64,000 bases of DNA from an uncultured Clostridia bacterium (lineage in GTDB: Bacteria; Bacillota; Clostridia; Oscillospirales; Oscillospiraceae): NCBI GenBank assembly GCA_947170435.1, contig CAMVTO010000008.1, positions 1 to 64,000 of the forward strand, in the 5' to 3' direction. Positions 31,623-40,019 of the stretch are shown one piece after another (the stretch's first letter is position 1; each line of letters starts with the position of its first letter). A program made the position numbers and the translations under genes. The notes under the pieces were generated by a model. It was given only the letters and a program-made list of their open reading frames with translations, made no database searches and was not told the DNA's origin.

Positions 31623-31657
31623 AGTTCGGCACAAGATTTTGTGCCGAACTTTTTTTC
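31623..31657 (+). terminator. intrinsic terminator before the dcw cluster
   Basis: AGTTCGGCACAA and TTGTGCCGAACT flank GATT and are followed by seven T residues. Confidence 0.95.
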
Positions 31658-31659
31658 TA

Positions 31660-31688
31660 TTGACATAAAATCAAAACATATGTTTTAT
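31660..31688 (+). promoter_or_regulatory. possible distal dcw promoter
   Basis: TTGACA and TTTTAT are 17 bases apart. A transcript from here would run at once into the hairpin at 31688-31719. Confidence 0.35.
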
Positions 31689-31723
31689 TTCGACCGGCTT
31701 TACGCAAAGCCGGTCGAAATTTT
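31688..31723 (+). terminator. strong hairpin between the two dcw promoters
   Basis: TTTCGACCGGCTTT and AAAGCCGGTCGAAA flank ACGC and are followed by TTTT. The structure could end or attenuate transcripts starting at 31660. Confidence 0.65.
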
Positions 31724-31728
31724 CATAC

Positions 31729-31757
31729 TTGATTTTTGCGGGCGCGTCCCGTATACT
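31729..31757 (+). promoter_or_regulatory. mraZ: main promoter of the dcw cluster
   Basis: TTGATT and TATACT are separated by exactly 17 bases. The start point would fall near 31764, at the edge of the MraZ-like repeats. Confidence 0.75.
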
Positions 31758-31767
31758 CAGAACAGGT

Positions 31768-31782
31768 GTGGGGGAAAGTGGT
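31768..31782 (+). promoter_or_regulatory. mraZ: candidate MraZ operator
   Basis: Two GTGGn units, GTGGG (31768) and GTGGT (31778), are 10 bases apart with a G/A-rich spacer, the arrangement known for MraZ binding upstream of its own gene. They overlap the predicted start region, which fits autorepression. Confidence 0.55.
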
Positions 31783-31797
31783 GAATAAGACCACGAA

Positions 31798-31818
31798 TGT
31801 GGAGCTAAGCTCCACACA
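31798..31818 (+). promoter_or_regulatory. leader hairpin in the mraZ 5' UTR
   Basis: TGTGGAGCT and AGCTCCACA pair around a one- to three-base loop, in the ~160-base leader ahead of mraZ. The remaining leader (31819-31910) shows no further clear element. Confidence 0.45.
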
Positions 31819-31924
31819 GAGATAGGAGAGTGGAGCCTTACCCGGCCCTTCGAAAAAAGGAGGGACGGGAGGTTTTGCCCTCTACGCTTTGTTTTTGACA
31901 CCGAAAAGGGAAGGAGGGGCAGCC

Positions 31925-32347
31925 GTGACCGGTCAATATCAGCACAGCATCGACGCCAAGGGGCGGTTGTTCATTCCGGCCAAGCTCCGTGAGGAACTGG
32001 GCGAAACCTTTTATGTGACCATCGACGTGTCGGACCCCTGCCTGACGGTGTACTCCGAGGAGGCGTGGGAGCAGCTGACAAAGAAATTTGAAAGCCTGCC
32101 CTATTCCAAATCCCGCATTGTGCAGCGTCTGATCTATGGCAATGCCATGAAGTGCGAGCCGGACGCTCAAGGCCGCATTCTGCTGCCGCAGAATCTGCGC
32201 AGCCACGCGAAGCTGGAGAAGGACGTGATGGTGGTCGGCGTCTCGGGCCGCGCGGAGATCTGGAACGCGGAAACCTGGAACCGGCTGGAGACGGAGGAGC
32301 TCGAGTCCGAGAACCTTGCCGCCATCATGGAAGAGCTTGGTATCTGA
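31925..32347 (+). CDS. mraZ: transcriptional regulator/division protein MraZ
   Basis: 140 residues with two SpoVT/AbrB-like halves: G-Q-Y-Q-H-S-I-D-A-K-G-R-L-F-I-P-A-K near the start and E-P-D-A-Q-G-R-I-L-L-P-Q-N around 80 (the D-x-x-G-R-x-x-x-P repeat). It is the autorepressor of the dcw cluster. The GTG at 31925 with AAGGAGGGG upstream is preferred to a longer frame from 31889. Confidence 0.93.
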   Translation: MTGQYQHSIDAKGRLFIPAKLREELGETFYVTIDVSDPCLTVYSEEAWEQLTKKFESLPYSKSRIVQRLIYGNAMKCEPDAQGRILLPQNLRSHAKLEKDVMVVGVSGRAEIWNAETWNRLETEELESENLAAIMEELGI

Positions 32348-32348
32348 T

Positions 32349-33287
32349 ATGGAAGCTGAGTATGGGCATAAACCCGTTTTGCTGCAAGAGTGCCTCGATG
32401 CGCTCGAGATCAAGCCGAACGGCGTTTACGTCGACGGGACGCTGGGCCGCGCGGGCCATTCCTCGGAGATCGTGCGCCGCCTGACCACAGGTCGGCTCAT
32501 CGCCCTCGACCGCGACGAAACAGCGCTTGTCGCCGCGCGGCAGCGCTTGGCGGAGCACATGGAGCGCGTGACGCTGGTGCACAGCAACTTCAGCCGCCTC
32601 GGAGCGGTGCTGGACGAGCTGGGTGTGGACGCGGCGGACGGGATGCTGTTCGACCTTGGCGTATCCTCACCGCAGCTGGACGACGCGAGCCGCGGCTTTT
32701 CCTACAAGCAGGACGCGCCGCTGGATATGCGCATGGACGAGAGCGCACCGCTGACGGCGCGGGAGCTGGTGAACACCGCCTCTTATGAGGAGCTGCGACG
32801 CATTCTCTATGAGTACGGCGAGGAGCGCTTCGCGCCGCAGATCGCCAAAGCGATTTGCGCGGCGCGGGAGCAGAAACCCATTGAAACCACACTGGAGCTG
32901 GCGGAACTGGTCCGCGGCGCAATGCCCGCCAAGGCGCTGCGGGAGAAGCAGCACCCTGCCAAGCGCAGCTTTCAGGCGATCCGCATTGCCGTCAACGATG
33001 AGCTGGGCGAGCTGGAACCCATGCTGGACGCCGCAAACGCGCACCTGAAGCCCGGCGGTCGGCTGGCGGTCATCACATTTCACTCGCTGGAGGATCGCAT
33101 CGTCAAGCAGAAGTTCAAGGAGTTGGCCACCGGCTGCATCTGCCCGCCGGAGTTTCCGGTCTGCGTTTGCGGTAGGAAACCGAAAATGCGGCTCGTCACC
33201 CGCAAGCCTATCGTTTCAGGGGACGAGGAACTGGCGGAGAATCCCCGCGCCCGCAGTGCCAAGCTGCGCGTGGCGGAGAAGTGTTAA
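32349..33287 (+). CDS. rsmH: 16S rRNA (cytosine-1402-N4)-methyltransferase RsmH
   Basis: 312 residues: H-K-P-V-L-L-Q-E near the start, Y-V-D-G-T-L-G-R-A-G-H-S as the S-adenosylmethionine motif, D-L-G-V-S-S-P-Q-L-D, F-S-Y-K-Q-D-A-P-L-D-M-R-M-D, and C-terminal V-I-T-F-H-S-L-E-D-R-I-V-K. It methylates C1402 in 16S rRNA. The ATG begins one base after the mraZ stop; the ribosome binding site is weak, suggesting coupling to mraZ translation. Confidence 0.94.
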   Translation: MEAEYGHKPVLLQECLDALEIKPNGVYVDGTLGRAGHSSEIVRRLTTGRLIALDRDETALVAARQRLAEHMERVTLVHSNFSRLGAVLDELGVDAADGMLFDLGVSSPQLDDASRGFSYKQDAPLDMRMDESAPLTARELVNTASYEELRRILYEYGEERFAPQIAKAICAAREQKPIETTLELAELVRGAMPAKALREKQHPAKRSFQAIRIAVNDELGELEPMLDAANAHLKPGGRLAVITFHSLEDRIVKQKFKELATGCICPPEFPVCVCGRKPKMRLVTRKPIVSGDEELAENPRARSAKLRVAEKC

Positions 33288-33320
33288 GGAACACAAATAC
33301 GAAGGAGAGGTGAACGGCAT

Positions 33321-33893
33321 ATGCCCCGCAGAGCCTCGCAACAATTGAATCAGCGCTATGTGTCGGGCAACCTCGCCTACGATTACGACTATCTGGAGCG
33401 GGAGAAGCGCCGCCGCGAGGAACGCGAGCAGTGGGAGTATGCCGAGCGCAGGATCCGCGAGAGCCGGCCCGCTCCGCGCAAGCGCACGGCGGAGCAGCCA
33501 AAGAAAAAGCGCCGCGAGCGCATTCGCGTATCCAAGGCGGTCGTCCTCGGCTTCGGCGTGGCGGCGGTGATGCTCATTGTGCTGCTGATGAGCTACGCGC
33601 AGCTCTCCATGATCTCCCGGGAGGTCGTTCACGAGCAAAAGCGCCTCGGCACCCTGCAGGAGGAGCACGTCAAGCTGGTGGCACGCTATGAGCGAACCTT
33701 CGACCTTGCCGCCATCAAAGAGGCGGCGGAGGCCAGCGGCATGGCAAAGCCCAGCGCCTCGCAGATTTACTACGTTGACCTCTCCACGCCGGACAATGTG
33801 GTGCTCTACAGAAATACGGAGGGGAATCCGCTCAAGCGCGTGTTCACTGCGGTGGGACAGAACGTTGGGTCGTTCGTGGAATATTTCAAATGA
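33321..33893 (+). CDS. ftsL: FtsL-like cell division protein
   Basis: 190 residues in the ftsL position: a long basic cytoplasmic region (1-75, K/R-rich), one transmembrane helix (about 76-98), then a short extracytoplasmic coiled coil (V-V-H-E-Q-K-R-L-G-T-L-Q-E-E-H). This topology and place between rsmH and the PBP gene fit FtsL/DivIC-type proteins, which bridge FtsQ and the septal synthase. Sequence conservation in this family is low, so the name rests largely on context. AGGAGAGGTG precedes the ATG. Confidence 0.75.
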   Translation: MPRRASQQLNQRYVSGNLAYDYDYLEREKRRREEREQWEYAERRIRESRPAPRKRTAEQPKKKRRERIRVSKAVVLGFGVAAVMLIVLLMSYAQLSMISREVVHEQKRLGTLQEEHVKLVARYERTFDLAAIKEAAEASGMAKPSASQIYYVDLSTPDNVVLYRNTEGNPLKRVFTAVGQNVGSFVEYFK

Positions 33894-33904
33894 GATAGAC
33901 TATA

Positions 33905-33937
33905 CATAAGGGGTAAGGAAGTTCCTTACTCCTTATG
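33905..33937 (+). promoter_or_regulatory. long near-perfect hairpin before the PBP gene
   Basis: CATAAGGGGTAAGGAA pairs with TTCCTTACTCCTTATG (one G-U) around a one-base centre. No T tract follows. It ends 8 bases before the PBP ribosome binding site (TAGGAG) and may be an mRNA processing or stability element. Confidence 0.6.
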
Positions 33938-33960
33938 TCCGTGAATAGGAGACCGTTTCT

Positions 33961-36306
33961 ATGACCCAAAGCCCGAAAAGAAGACCGGATGCCGTCCGCC
34001 GTGCCAACCGAACCATCGGGATGCGGACGCTGCTGCTGTTGCTGGCGTTCGGTGTGCTGAGCTTCGTGCTGCTGTTCAGCAAGCTTTATGAGTGGCAGAT
34101 CACACGCCACGACGAGCTGCAGGATATTGCCGTGCGCCAGCAGACCATGCGTACCACCGTCAGCGCGTCCCGCGGCGCGATCTTTGATCGCAACGGCCGA
34201 GCGCTGGCAATTTCATCCACGGCGGAGAACATCCTCATGTCGCCGCTGGATATCAAGGAATATGATCAGGATAAGCAGCTCATTGCCGAGGGCCTGGCTG
34301 AGATTCTGGATCTGAACGAGGACGACCTGCGAGAGAAGATGGAAAAGACCAACTCTCAATATGTCTTCGTCAAAAAACGCGTGGATCAGGAGGACGCGGA
34401 CAAGGTCCGCAAGTTTATCACCGACAACGGCATCAAGGGCAACAGCATCTTCATGGAGCCTACCACCAAGCGGTACTATCCCTTTGGCTCGCTTGCGTCC
34501 AACGTCATCGGTTTTGTCAACGAAAACGGCGGCGCAATGGGCCTCGAGGCGGTTTATGACGAGGAACTGACCGGCGAGAGCGGCATGGTCGTCACAGCAA
34601 AGGACGTCAACGGCACGTCGCTGCTCTACCAGTACGAGCAGTATTTTGACGCGCAGGACGGCAACGCGCTGCACACGACCATCGACACCACCGTGCAGTA
34701 TTACCTCGAAAAAGGCCTTGCGGATCTCGAAGCCCGCTACGGCACGGGCAAGGGCGCAACAGGCATTGTGATGGACGTAAACACCGCCGCGATCCTCGGC
34801 ATGGCGTCGCTGCCGTCCTACGACCTCAACAATCCCGCCGAGATCTACAACGACTTTCTGAAAGCGACCATTGTCCAAAAACCGTCGGAGGAGCCGGACA
34901 AAGCGGCGGAGGGCGAGACGGAAGAGACGGCTGCCGCCGGGACTGCGACAGAAACCGTTGCCGCAGCGGATGAAAAAGCGCTTGAGGAGCAGCTGCTCGA
35001 GCAGCTCCGCACGCTGCGCCTCAGGCAGTGGCGCAACAAGGCCATCAACGATACCTACGAACCGGGCTCGACGTTCAAGATCCTGACGCTGTCCATGGGT
35101 CTCGAAGAGGGTGTCATCGACATGGATACCACCTTCGACTGCTCGGGCTATGTCAGGATCGACAACGCGACAATCAACTGCTCCAAACGCGCGCCCGGCC
35201 ATGGTCATCAGAGTCTCAAGGTGGCGGCAGGGAATTCCTGCAACCCGGCGTTCATCAACATCGGGCTGCGGGTCGGCAATGAGAAGTTCGTCGAGTACAT
35301 GAATGCCTTCGGCCTCACCAGCAAGACCGGTATCGACACCACCGGCGAGGCACCGGGCTTTATGAACGACGAGATCAATTACTCGCGTCTGGCTCTGGCG
35401 TGCTACGCCTTCGGCCAAAACTTCAACGTCACGCCCGTCGCCCTCATCGCGGCACAGGCGGCATGCATCAACGGCGGCTACCTCCGCCAGCCGTACATCG
35501 TCGACCAGATCACGGACAGCAGCGGAAACATCACCTATCAGCACGACACGACGCCGCTGCGGCAGGTGGTTTCCGAGGACACCAGCGCCACGGTACGCGA
35601 GATCCTGGAGTACGTTGTTTCCGACGGCACGGGCAAAAACGGCAAGGTGGCCGGTTACCGCATCGGCGGCAAGACCGGCACTGCGGATAAGGTGGGCGGC
35701 AACGTTATCGTCTCCTTTGTGTGCTTCGCGCCGGCGGACGATCCGCAGGTCATCATGCTGCTGACGCTCGATGAGCCGGATCGCAACACGGGCACCTACG
35801 TTTCCGGCGGCAACATGGTTGCCCCGGTGGCGAGCGAGGTTATGGCGGAGCTGTTGCCGTACCTCGGCATTGAGCCGACTTACAGCGCGGAAGAACTCGT
35901 GGGCCGTGACGTGACGGTGCCAAATCTGGTGGGCTTCACCGCCGAGGAGGCACAGAGCAAGCTCAAGGAGATCGGCTTCACCTGCCGCGTGGTCGGCAAC
36001 AGCGAGAAGGTTACGGATCAGACACCGGCCGGTGGTGCTATCGTGCCGAACAACGCGGAGATTATCCTCTATTGCGGCGAGGCGAAGTCCGACGTGCTGT
36101 GCATTGTGCCGAATGTCATCGGCGACAGCGCCTCGGTCGCAAACCAGAAGCTGACCAACGCGGGACTCATCATGTCAGTCTCGGGCGCAACGAACCGCTC
36201 CAGCGCCTCGGTGCGCGCAGTGTCGCAGTCCGAAGCGCCGGGACGGGAGGTCGCGGCAGGCACGGTAGTGCGTGTCCAGCTGAGCGATTCCTCCGTGACG
36301 GACTAA
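33961..36306 (+). CDS. PASTA-domain class B penicillin-binding protein (FtsI/SpoVD type)
   Basis: 781 residues: an N-terminal membrane helix (about 20-42), a pedestal/dimerisation domain (R-G-A-I-F-D-R-N-G-R-A-L-A), a transpeptidase domain with S370-T-F-K, S426-C-N and K571-T-G-T, and two PASTA repeats (about 645-705 and 710-778; V-P-N-L-V-G, V-P-N-V-I-G). It cross-links septal or spore peptidoglycan with FtsW/SpoVE. Residues about 305-350 are a Glu/Ala/Thr-rich insert right before the S-T-F-K block, longer than in typical relatives. Only one such gene is present here, so division and sporulation roles cannot be separated. Confidence 0.93.
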   Translation: MTQSPKRRPDAVRRANRTIGMRTLLLLLAFGVLSFVLLFSKLYEWQITRHDELQDIAVRQQTMRTTVSASRGAIFDRNGRALAISSTAENILMSPLDIKEYDQDKQLIAEGLAEILDLNEDDLREKMEKTNSQYVFVKKRVDQEDADKVRKFITDNGIKGNSIFMEPTTKRYYPFGSLASNVIGFVNENGGAMGLEAVYDEELTGESGMVVTAKDVNGTSLLYQYEQYFDAQDGNALHTTIDTTVQYYLEKGLADLEARYGTGKGATGIVMDVNTAAILGMASLPSYDLNNPAEIYNDFLKATIVQKPSEEPDKAAEGETEETAAAGTATETVAAADEKALEEQLLEQLRTLRLRQWRNKAINDTYEPGSTFKILTLSMGLEEGVIDMDTTFDCSGYVRIDNATINCSKRAPGHGHQSLKVAAGNSCNPAFINIGLRVGNEKFVEYMNAFGLTSKTGIDTTGEAPGFMNDEINYSRLALACYAFGQNFNVTPVALIAAQAACINGGYLRQPYIVDQITDSSGNITYQHDTTPLRQVVSEDTSATVREILEYVVSDGTGKNGKVAGYRIGGKTGTADKVGGNVIVSFVCFAPADDPQVIMLLTLDEPDRNTGTYVSGGNMVAPVASEVMAELLPYLGIEPTYSAEELVGRDVTVPNLVGFTAEEAQSKLKEIGFTCRVVGNSEKVTDQTPAGGAIVPNNAEIILYCGEAKSDVLCIVPNVIGDSASVANQKLTNAGLIMSVSGATNRSSASVRAVSQSEAPGREVAAGTVVRVQLSDSSVTD

Positions 36307-36356
36307 GACAGCCATATTCAATGTGAAAGGATTCGTTTTTCACGAAGCTTGCCGAA

Positions 36357-37898
36357 TTGCTTTCACACCTGACAACCTACGAGCTTCACACATCCACGGA
36401 TATCGAGATCACATGTTTGACGGACGATTCCCGCACGGTGACGCGCGGCGCACTGTTCGCTGCGCTGCACGGCACGCGGGAGGACGGCGCAAGCTATCTG
36501 GCGGACGCGTTTGCGCGCGGCGCAGTCTGTGCGCTTTGCGAGGTGCCGCCGGAGGGGAAGATCCCGCACATCCTTGTCCCGGATGCCCGTCTTGCGCTGG
36601 CGCAGCTGGCGGCGGCGTGGTATGGGGAGCCGTCCAAGCGCATGAGTGTGGTGGGCATCACAGGCACCAATGGCAAGACCACCACGACGTATCTCTTAAA
36701 GCAGCTTCTGGAGCGTGCTCTGGGGGCCAAGGTGGGGCTGATCGGCACCAATCAGAACCTGATTGGCGACGAGAGCTATCCCGCCGAGCGCACGACGCCC
36801 GGAGCCCTGGAATTGCAGGCGCTGCTGGCGAAGATGGCGGAAGCGGGCTGCACGCACGTCGTGATGGAGGTTTCCTCCCACGCGTTGGATCAGCAGCGCA
36901 CGGCGGCGATCCAATTTGCCGTCGGCGTGTTTACCAACCTGACCCGCGATCACCTGGACTACCATGGCACAATGGAGAACTACTGCGCCGCCAAGGCGAG
37001 ACTGTTCCGCCAGTGCCGCGCCGCCGCCGTCAATGGCGACAGCAAATGGGCGGCGCGGGTACTCGCCGGTACAGACTGCCGCTGTCTCACATATGGGCAG
37101 AATATGACCAACGACATCGTGGGCTGGCATCCCTGCTATGAAAACGACCGCGTGCGCTTCACCGTTTCCGATGAGGAGGAGCATTACGCGACGGAGATCC
37201 CGATTCCCGGTGAGTTTTCGCTCTACAATGCCCTTGGCGCGTTGAGCGCGCTGACCCTTCTCGGCGTACCGCTGGAGACGGCGGCGTGGGCGCTGCCCCA
37301 TTGCACGGGCGTGCGCGGCCGCTGCGAGGTGGTGCCGACCGGCGAGGACTACACGGTGATCATCGACTACGCCCATACGCCGGATGGCCTGAAGAACATT
37401 CTGGAGACCGTCTGCGGCTTTGCGGCGCATCGCGTGCTGCTGGTGTTCGGCTGCGGCGGCGACCGCGATCGCGGCAAACGCGCCCAGATGGGGCGTCTCG
37501 CCGCGATGCTTGCGGATTTTGTGGTGCTCACCAGTGACAACCCGCGTACCGAATCACCCTACGCCATCCTGCACGATGTGCTGGATGGGATGCGCGGCAG
37601 CGGAACGCCCTTCGCGGTCATTGAGGATCGGCGGGAGGCGATCGCCTATGCGCTGGACCATGCGCGCGGCGGCGATGTGGTGCTGCTCGCGGGCAAAGGC
37701 CATGAGACCTATCAGATCATCGGAGACAAGACCCTCGCGCTGGATGAGCGCGATGTTGTGTGGAAATACCTTGAACGAAGGAGAAATCAACATGTTGACA
37801 GCACTTACAGCCATTTTGAGCTTTGCCATCACGGCGATTGCGGGGCGATTTCTGATCCCGTGGCTTCGCCGTCTCAAGGCGGGGCAGGAGATCCGTGA
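36357..37898 (+). CDS. murE: UDP-MurNAc-tripeptide synthetase MurE, odd start and end
   Basis: A 513-residue Mur ligase: ATP loop G-I-T-G-T-N-G-K-T-T-T, S-S-H-A-L-D, N-L-T-R-D-H-L-D-Y-H-G, and D-N-P-R, the motif for meso-diaminopimelate. It adds the third stem residue in the cytoplasm. The start is unclear: the first canonical start codon is TTG at 36357, but the usual M-K-L-x-E-L-L opening would put the start at an in-frame ACG (36342), 10 bases after AAAGGA. The end is also unusual: the frame runs 107 bases into mraY, giving a ~35-residue foreign-looking tail beyond the usual W-K-Y-L-E-R-R end. Confidence 0.88.
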   Translation: MLSHLTTYELHTSTDIEITCLTDDSRTVTRGALFAALHGTREDGASYLADAFARGAVCALCEVPPEGKIPHILVPDARLALAQLAAAWYGEPSKRMSVVGITGTNGKTTTTYLLKQLLERALGAKVGLIGTNQNLIGDESYPAERTTPGALELQALLAKMAEAGCTHVVMEVSSHALDQQRTAAIQFAVGVFTNLTRDHLDYHGTMENYCAAKARLFRQCRAAAVNGDSKWAARVLAGTDCRCLTYGQNMTNDIVGWHPCYENDRVRFTVSDEEEHYATEIPIPGEFSLYNALGALSALTLLGVPLETAAWALPHCTGVRGRCEVVPTGEDYTVIIDYAHTPDGLKNILETVCGFAAHRVLLVFGCGGDRDRGKRAQMGRLAAMLADFVVLTSDNPRTESPYAILHDVLDGMRGSGTPFAVIEDRREAIAYALDHARGGDVVLLAGKGHETYQIIGDKTLALDERDVVWKYLERRRNQHVDSTYSHFELCHHGDCGAISDPVASPSQGGAGDP

Positions 37899-38781
37899 GG
37901 ACGGTCCGACGTGGCACAATGCCAAGGCCGGCACGCCCACCATGGGCGGGCTGATGTTCATCGCGGGCATTCTCGGCTCTATCGTGATCTGCGGCTGGGG
38001 CGGAATGATGCACGGCGACTTTCGCCATCTCTATATCTTTGGCTTTGCCGTGATTTTCGGCATCATCGGTTTTTTGGATGACTTTGAGAAGGTCGTCCAC
38101 CACCGCAACCTCGGCCTCACGGCGCTGCAAAAGTTTGCGCTCCAGCTTGCCGCGGCGGTGGCGTTCCTCACGCTGATGCGCTACGAGGGGCTGCTGACGC
38201 CAAACCTGTATATTCCGTTTTTCCAGACGCACCTTGTGATGAGCTGGCCGGTGTACATGATATTCTCCGCGTTCGTCATCGTCGGAACGGTCAATGCCGT
38301 CAACATCACCGACGGTATTGACGGCCTCGCTGCCAGCGTGACGGTGCCGGTGGGACTCTTCTTTGCGGTGGTCGCGGCGTGGTGGCCGGGACTGGGCCAG
38401 CTGGGAATCTACTCCGGCGCGCTGGTCGGGGGACTTCTGGGCTTCCTCATTTACAACTTCCACCCCGCCAAGGTATTTATGGGCGACACGGGCTCACTGT
38501 TTCTCGGCGGTACGGTGGCGGCGTTGGCGTTTGCTTATGATATGCCGCTGATCCTCGTTCCTGTGGGCTTTGTCTACATCTGCGAGACCATGTCGGACAT
38601 TTTGCAGGTGGGATACTTCAAGCTGACCCACGGCAAGCGCCTGTTCAAGATGGCGCCGCTCCACCACCACTTCGAGCTGTGCGGCTGGAGCGAGGTTAAG
38701 CTGGTCGCAGTGTTTACGCTGGTGAGTGCGCTGGGCTGCTTTGCCGCGGCGCTGGGCGTACTGGAGCGCTATCACTTCTGA
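37792..38781 (+). CDS. mraY: phospho-MurNAc-pentapeptide translocase MraY
   Basis: 329 residues with about ten membrane helices. Family blocks are K-A-G-T-P-T-M-G-G, F-L-D-D-F-E-K (catalytic Asp pair), N-A-V-N-I-T-D-G-I-D-G-L-A, G-D-T-G-S-L-F-L-G-G and P-L-H-H-H-F-E. It makes lipid I. AAGGAG at 37778-37783 supports ATG 37792, which lies inside the murE reading frame. Confidence 0.95.
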   Translation: MLTALTAILSFAITAIAGRFLIPWLRRLKAGQEIREDGPTWHNAKAGTPTMGGLMFIAGILGSIVICGWGGMMHGDFRHLYIFGFAVIFGIIGFLDDFEKVVHHRNLGLTALQKFALQLAAAVAFLTLMRYEGLLTPNLYIPFFQTHLVMSWPVYMIFSAFVIVGTVNAVNITDGIDGLAASVTVPVGLFFAVVAAWWPGLGQLGIYSGALVGGLLGFLIYNFHPAKVFMGDTGSLFLGGTVAALAFAYDMPLILVPVGFVYICETMSDILQVGYFKLTHGKRLFKMAPLHHHFELCGWSEVKLVAVFTLVSALGCFAAALGVLERYHF

Positions 38782-38818
38782 GCTTGATCAGAATCTTTCA
38801 GAAAGGGGGAATGTGCAC

Positions 38819-40009
38819 ATGACCAGAGAAGAACGCGAGCTGCGCCAGTATGAACGTATGCGCCGCAAAATGGTGGAAAACCAGGCGCGTGAAGCCGGCC
38901 GCGGGCCGTTGGATGTGCCGTTCCTTCTGCTGACACTGCTGCTCACCGGCGTGGGGCTCATCATGCTGTTTTCCGCCAGCTTTCCCATGGCCTACTATGA
39001 GGGCGAGAATCCGGCGTATTACCTGATTCGGCAGGGGATCTTTGCCGTCGCCGGCATCGTGGCGATGCTGCTCATCGGACGGATCAACTACGCGCGTTAC
39101 CGCGTGGTGGGAAAGTACGTGCTGGGTGTTGCGGTTTTTCTGCTGATTCTGGTGCTGATACCCGGCGTGGGCCACACGGTCAACGGCGCGACCCGCTGGC
39201 TGGGCTTCGGCAGCCTGTTTACATTCCAGCCCTCGGAGATTGCCAAGGTCGGCGTGATTCTCTACTTTGCGGAGAGCATTTCCAAGAAGAAAGAGAAAAT
39301 GCGCTCCTTCAAGGAGGGCATCCTGCCTTATGCCGTGATTCTGGGCATCATCGCGGCGCTGATGATCAAAGAACCGCATCTGTCCGGCACGGTGCTGATC
39401 CTCGGCATCGGCGCGGTGATGATGTTTGTCGGCGGCATCGAGACCAAGTGGGTCGGCATGGGCGGCGGCATTGCGGCGCTGGGCATCTGGGCTTACCTCT
39501 CAGGGAAGGTGGGTTACAACGCCAAGCGCATCACCATCTGGCGCGATCCGCTCACGGATGATCCAGAGCTCATGCGGGACGCGGGCTATCAGATGCGCCA
39601 GAGCCTGCTGGCCATCGGCTCCGGCGGCCTGCTGGGCGTGGGTCTTGGCAAGAGCCGGCAGAAGTTCATGTACCTGCCCGAGCGGCACAACGACTTCATT
39701 TTCGCCATCATTTGCGAGGAGCTGGGCCTCATCGGCGCGACGCTCATCATGGCGCTCTTCGCTCTGCTTATCATTCGCGGCTACTGGATCGCCCTGCACG
39801 CTCGCGACCGCTTCGGCGCACTGCTGGCAGTGGGCGTCACGACGCAAGTTGCGCTGCAGGTGTTCCTCAACATCGCGGTGGTGACGAATCTTATCCCCAA
39901 CACGGGCATTTCTCTTCCGTTTTTCAGCTACGGCGGCACGGCGCTGGTCATCCAGCTGGCGGAAATGGGTCTGGTACTCAGCGTGTCCCGCCAGATGCCC
40001 GCGAATTAG
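38819..40009 (+). CDS. ftsW: FtsW/SpoVE-type SEDS glycosyltransferase
   Basis: 396 residues: a charged cytoplasmic N-terminus (1-35), then about ten helices. SEDS marks include F-S-A-S-F-P near 57, N-G-A-T-R-W-L, F-Q-P-S-E-I-A-K, G-G-L-L-G-V-G-L-G-K-S-R-Q-K, L-P-E-R-H-N-D-F-I-F, and P-F-F-S-Y-G-G-T near the end. It polymerises lipid II with the PASTA PBP. A GTG at 38813 is an alternative start two codons upstream, nearer to AAAGGGGG. SpoVE is an equally good name. Confidence 0.93.
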   Translation: MTREERELRQYERMRRKMVENQAREAGRGPLDVPFLLLTLLLTGVGLIMLFSASFPMAYYEGENPAYYLIRQGIFAVAGIVAMLLIGRINYARYRVVGKYVLGVAVFLLILVLIPGVGHTVNGATRWLGFGSLFTFQPSEIAKVGVILYFAESISKKKEKMRSFKEGILPYAVILGIIAALMIKEPHLSGTVLILGIGAVMMFVGGIETKWVGMGGGIAALGIWAYLSGKVGYNAKRITIWRDPLTDDPELMRDAGYQMRQSLLAIGSGGLLGVGLGKSRQKFMYLPERHNDFIFAIICEELGLIGATLIMALFALLIIRGYWIALHARDRFGALLAVGVTTQVALQVFLNIAVVTNLIPNTGISLPFFSYGGTALVIQLAEMGLVLSVSRQMPAN

Positions 40010-40019
40010 GAGGGCAGCC

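Noticed and set aside
36323..37141. 272-codon frame beginning GTG at 36323 as an alternative start for murE
   Set aside because: It is out of frame with the MurE motifs and its product is Arg/Gly-rich shadow sequence.
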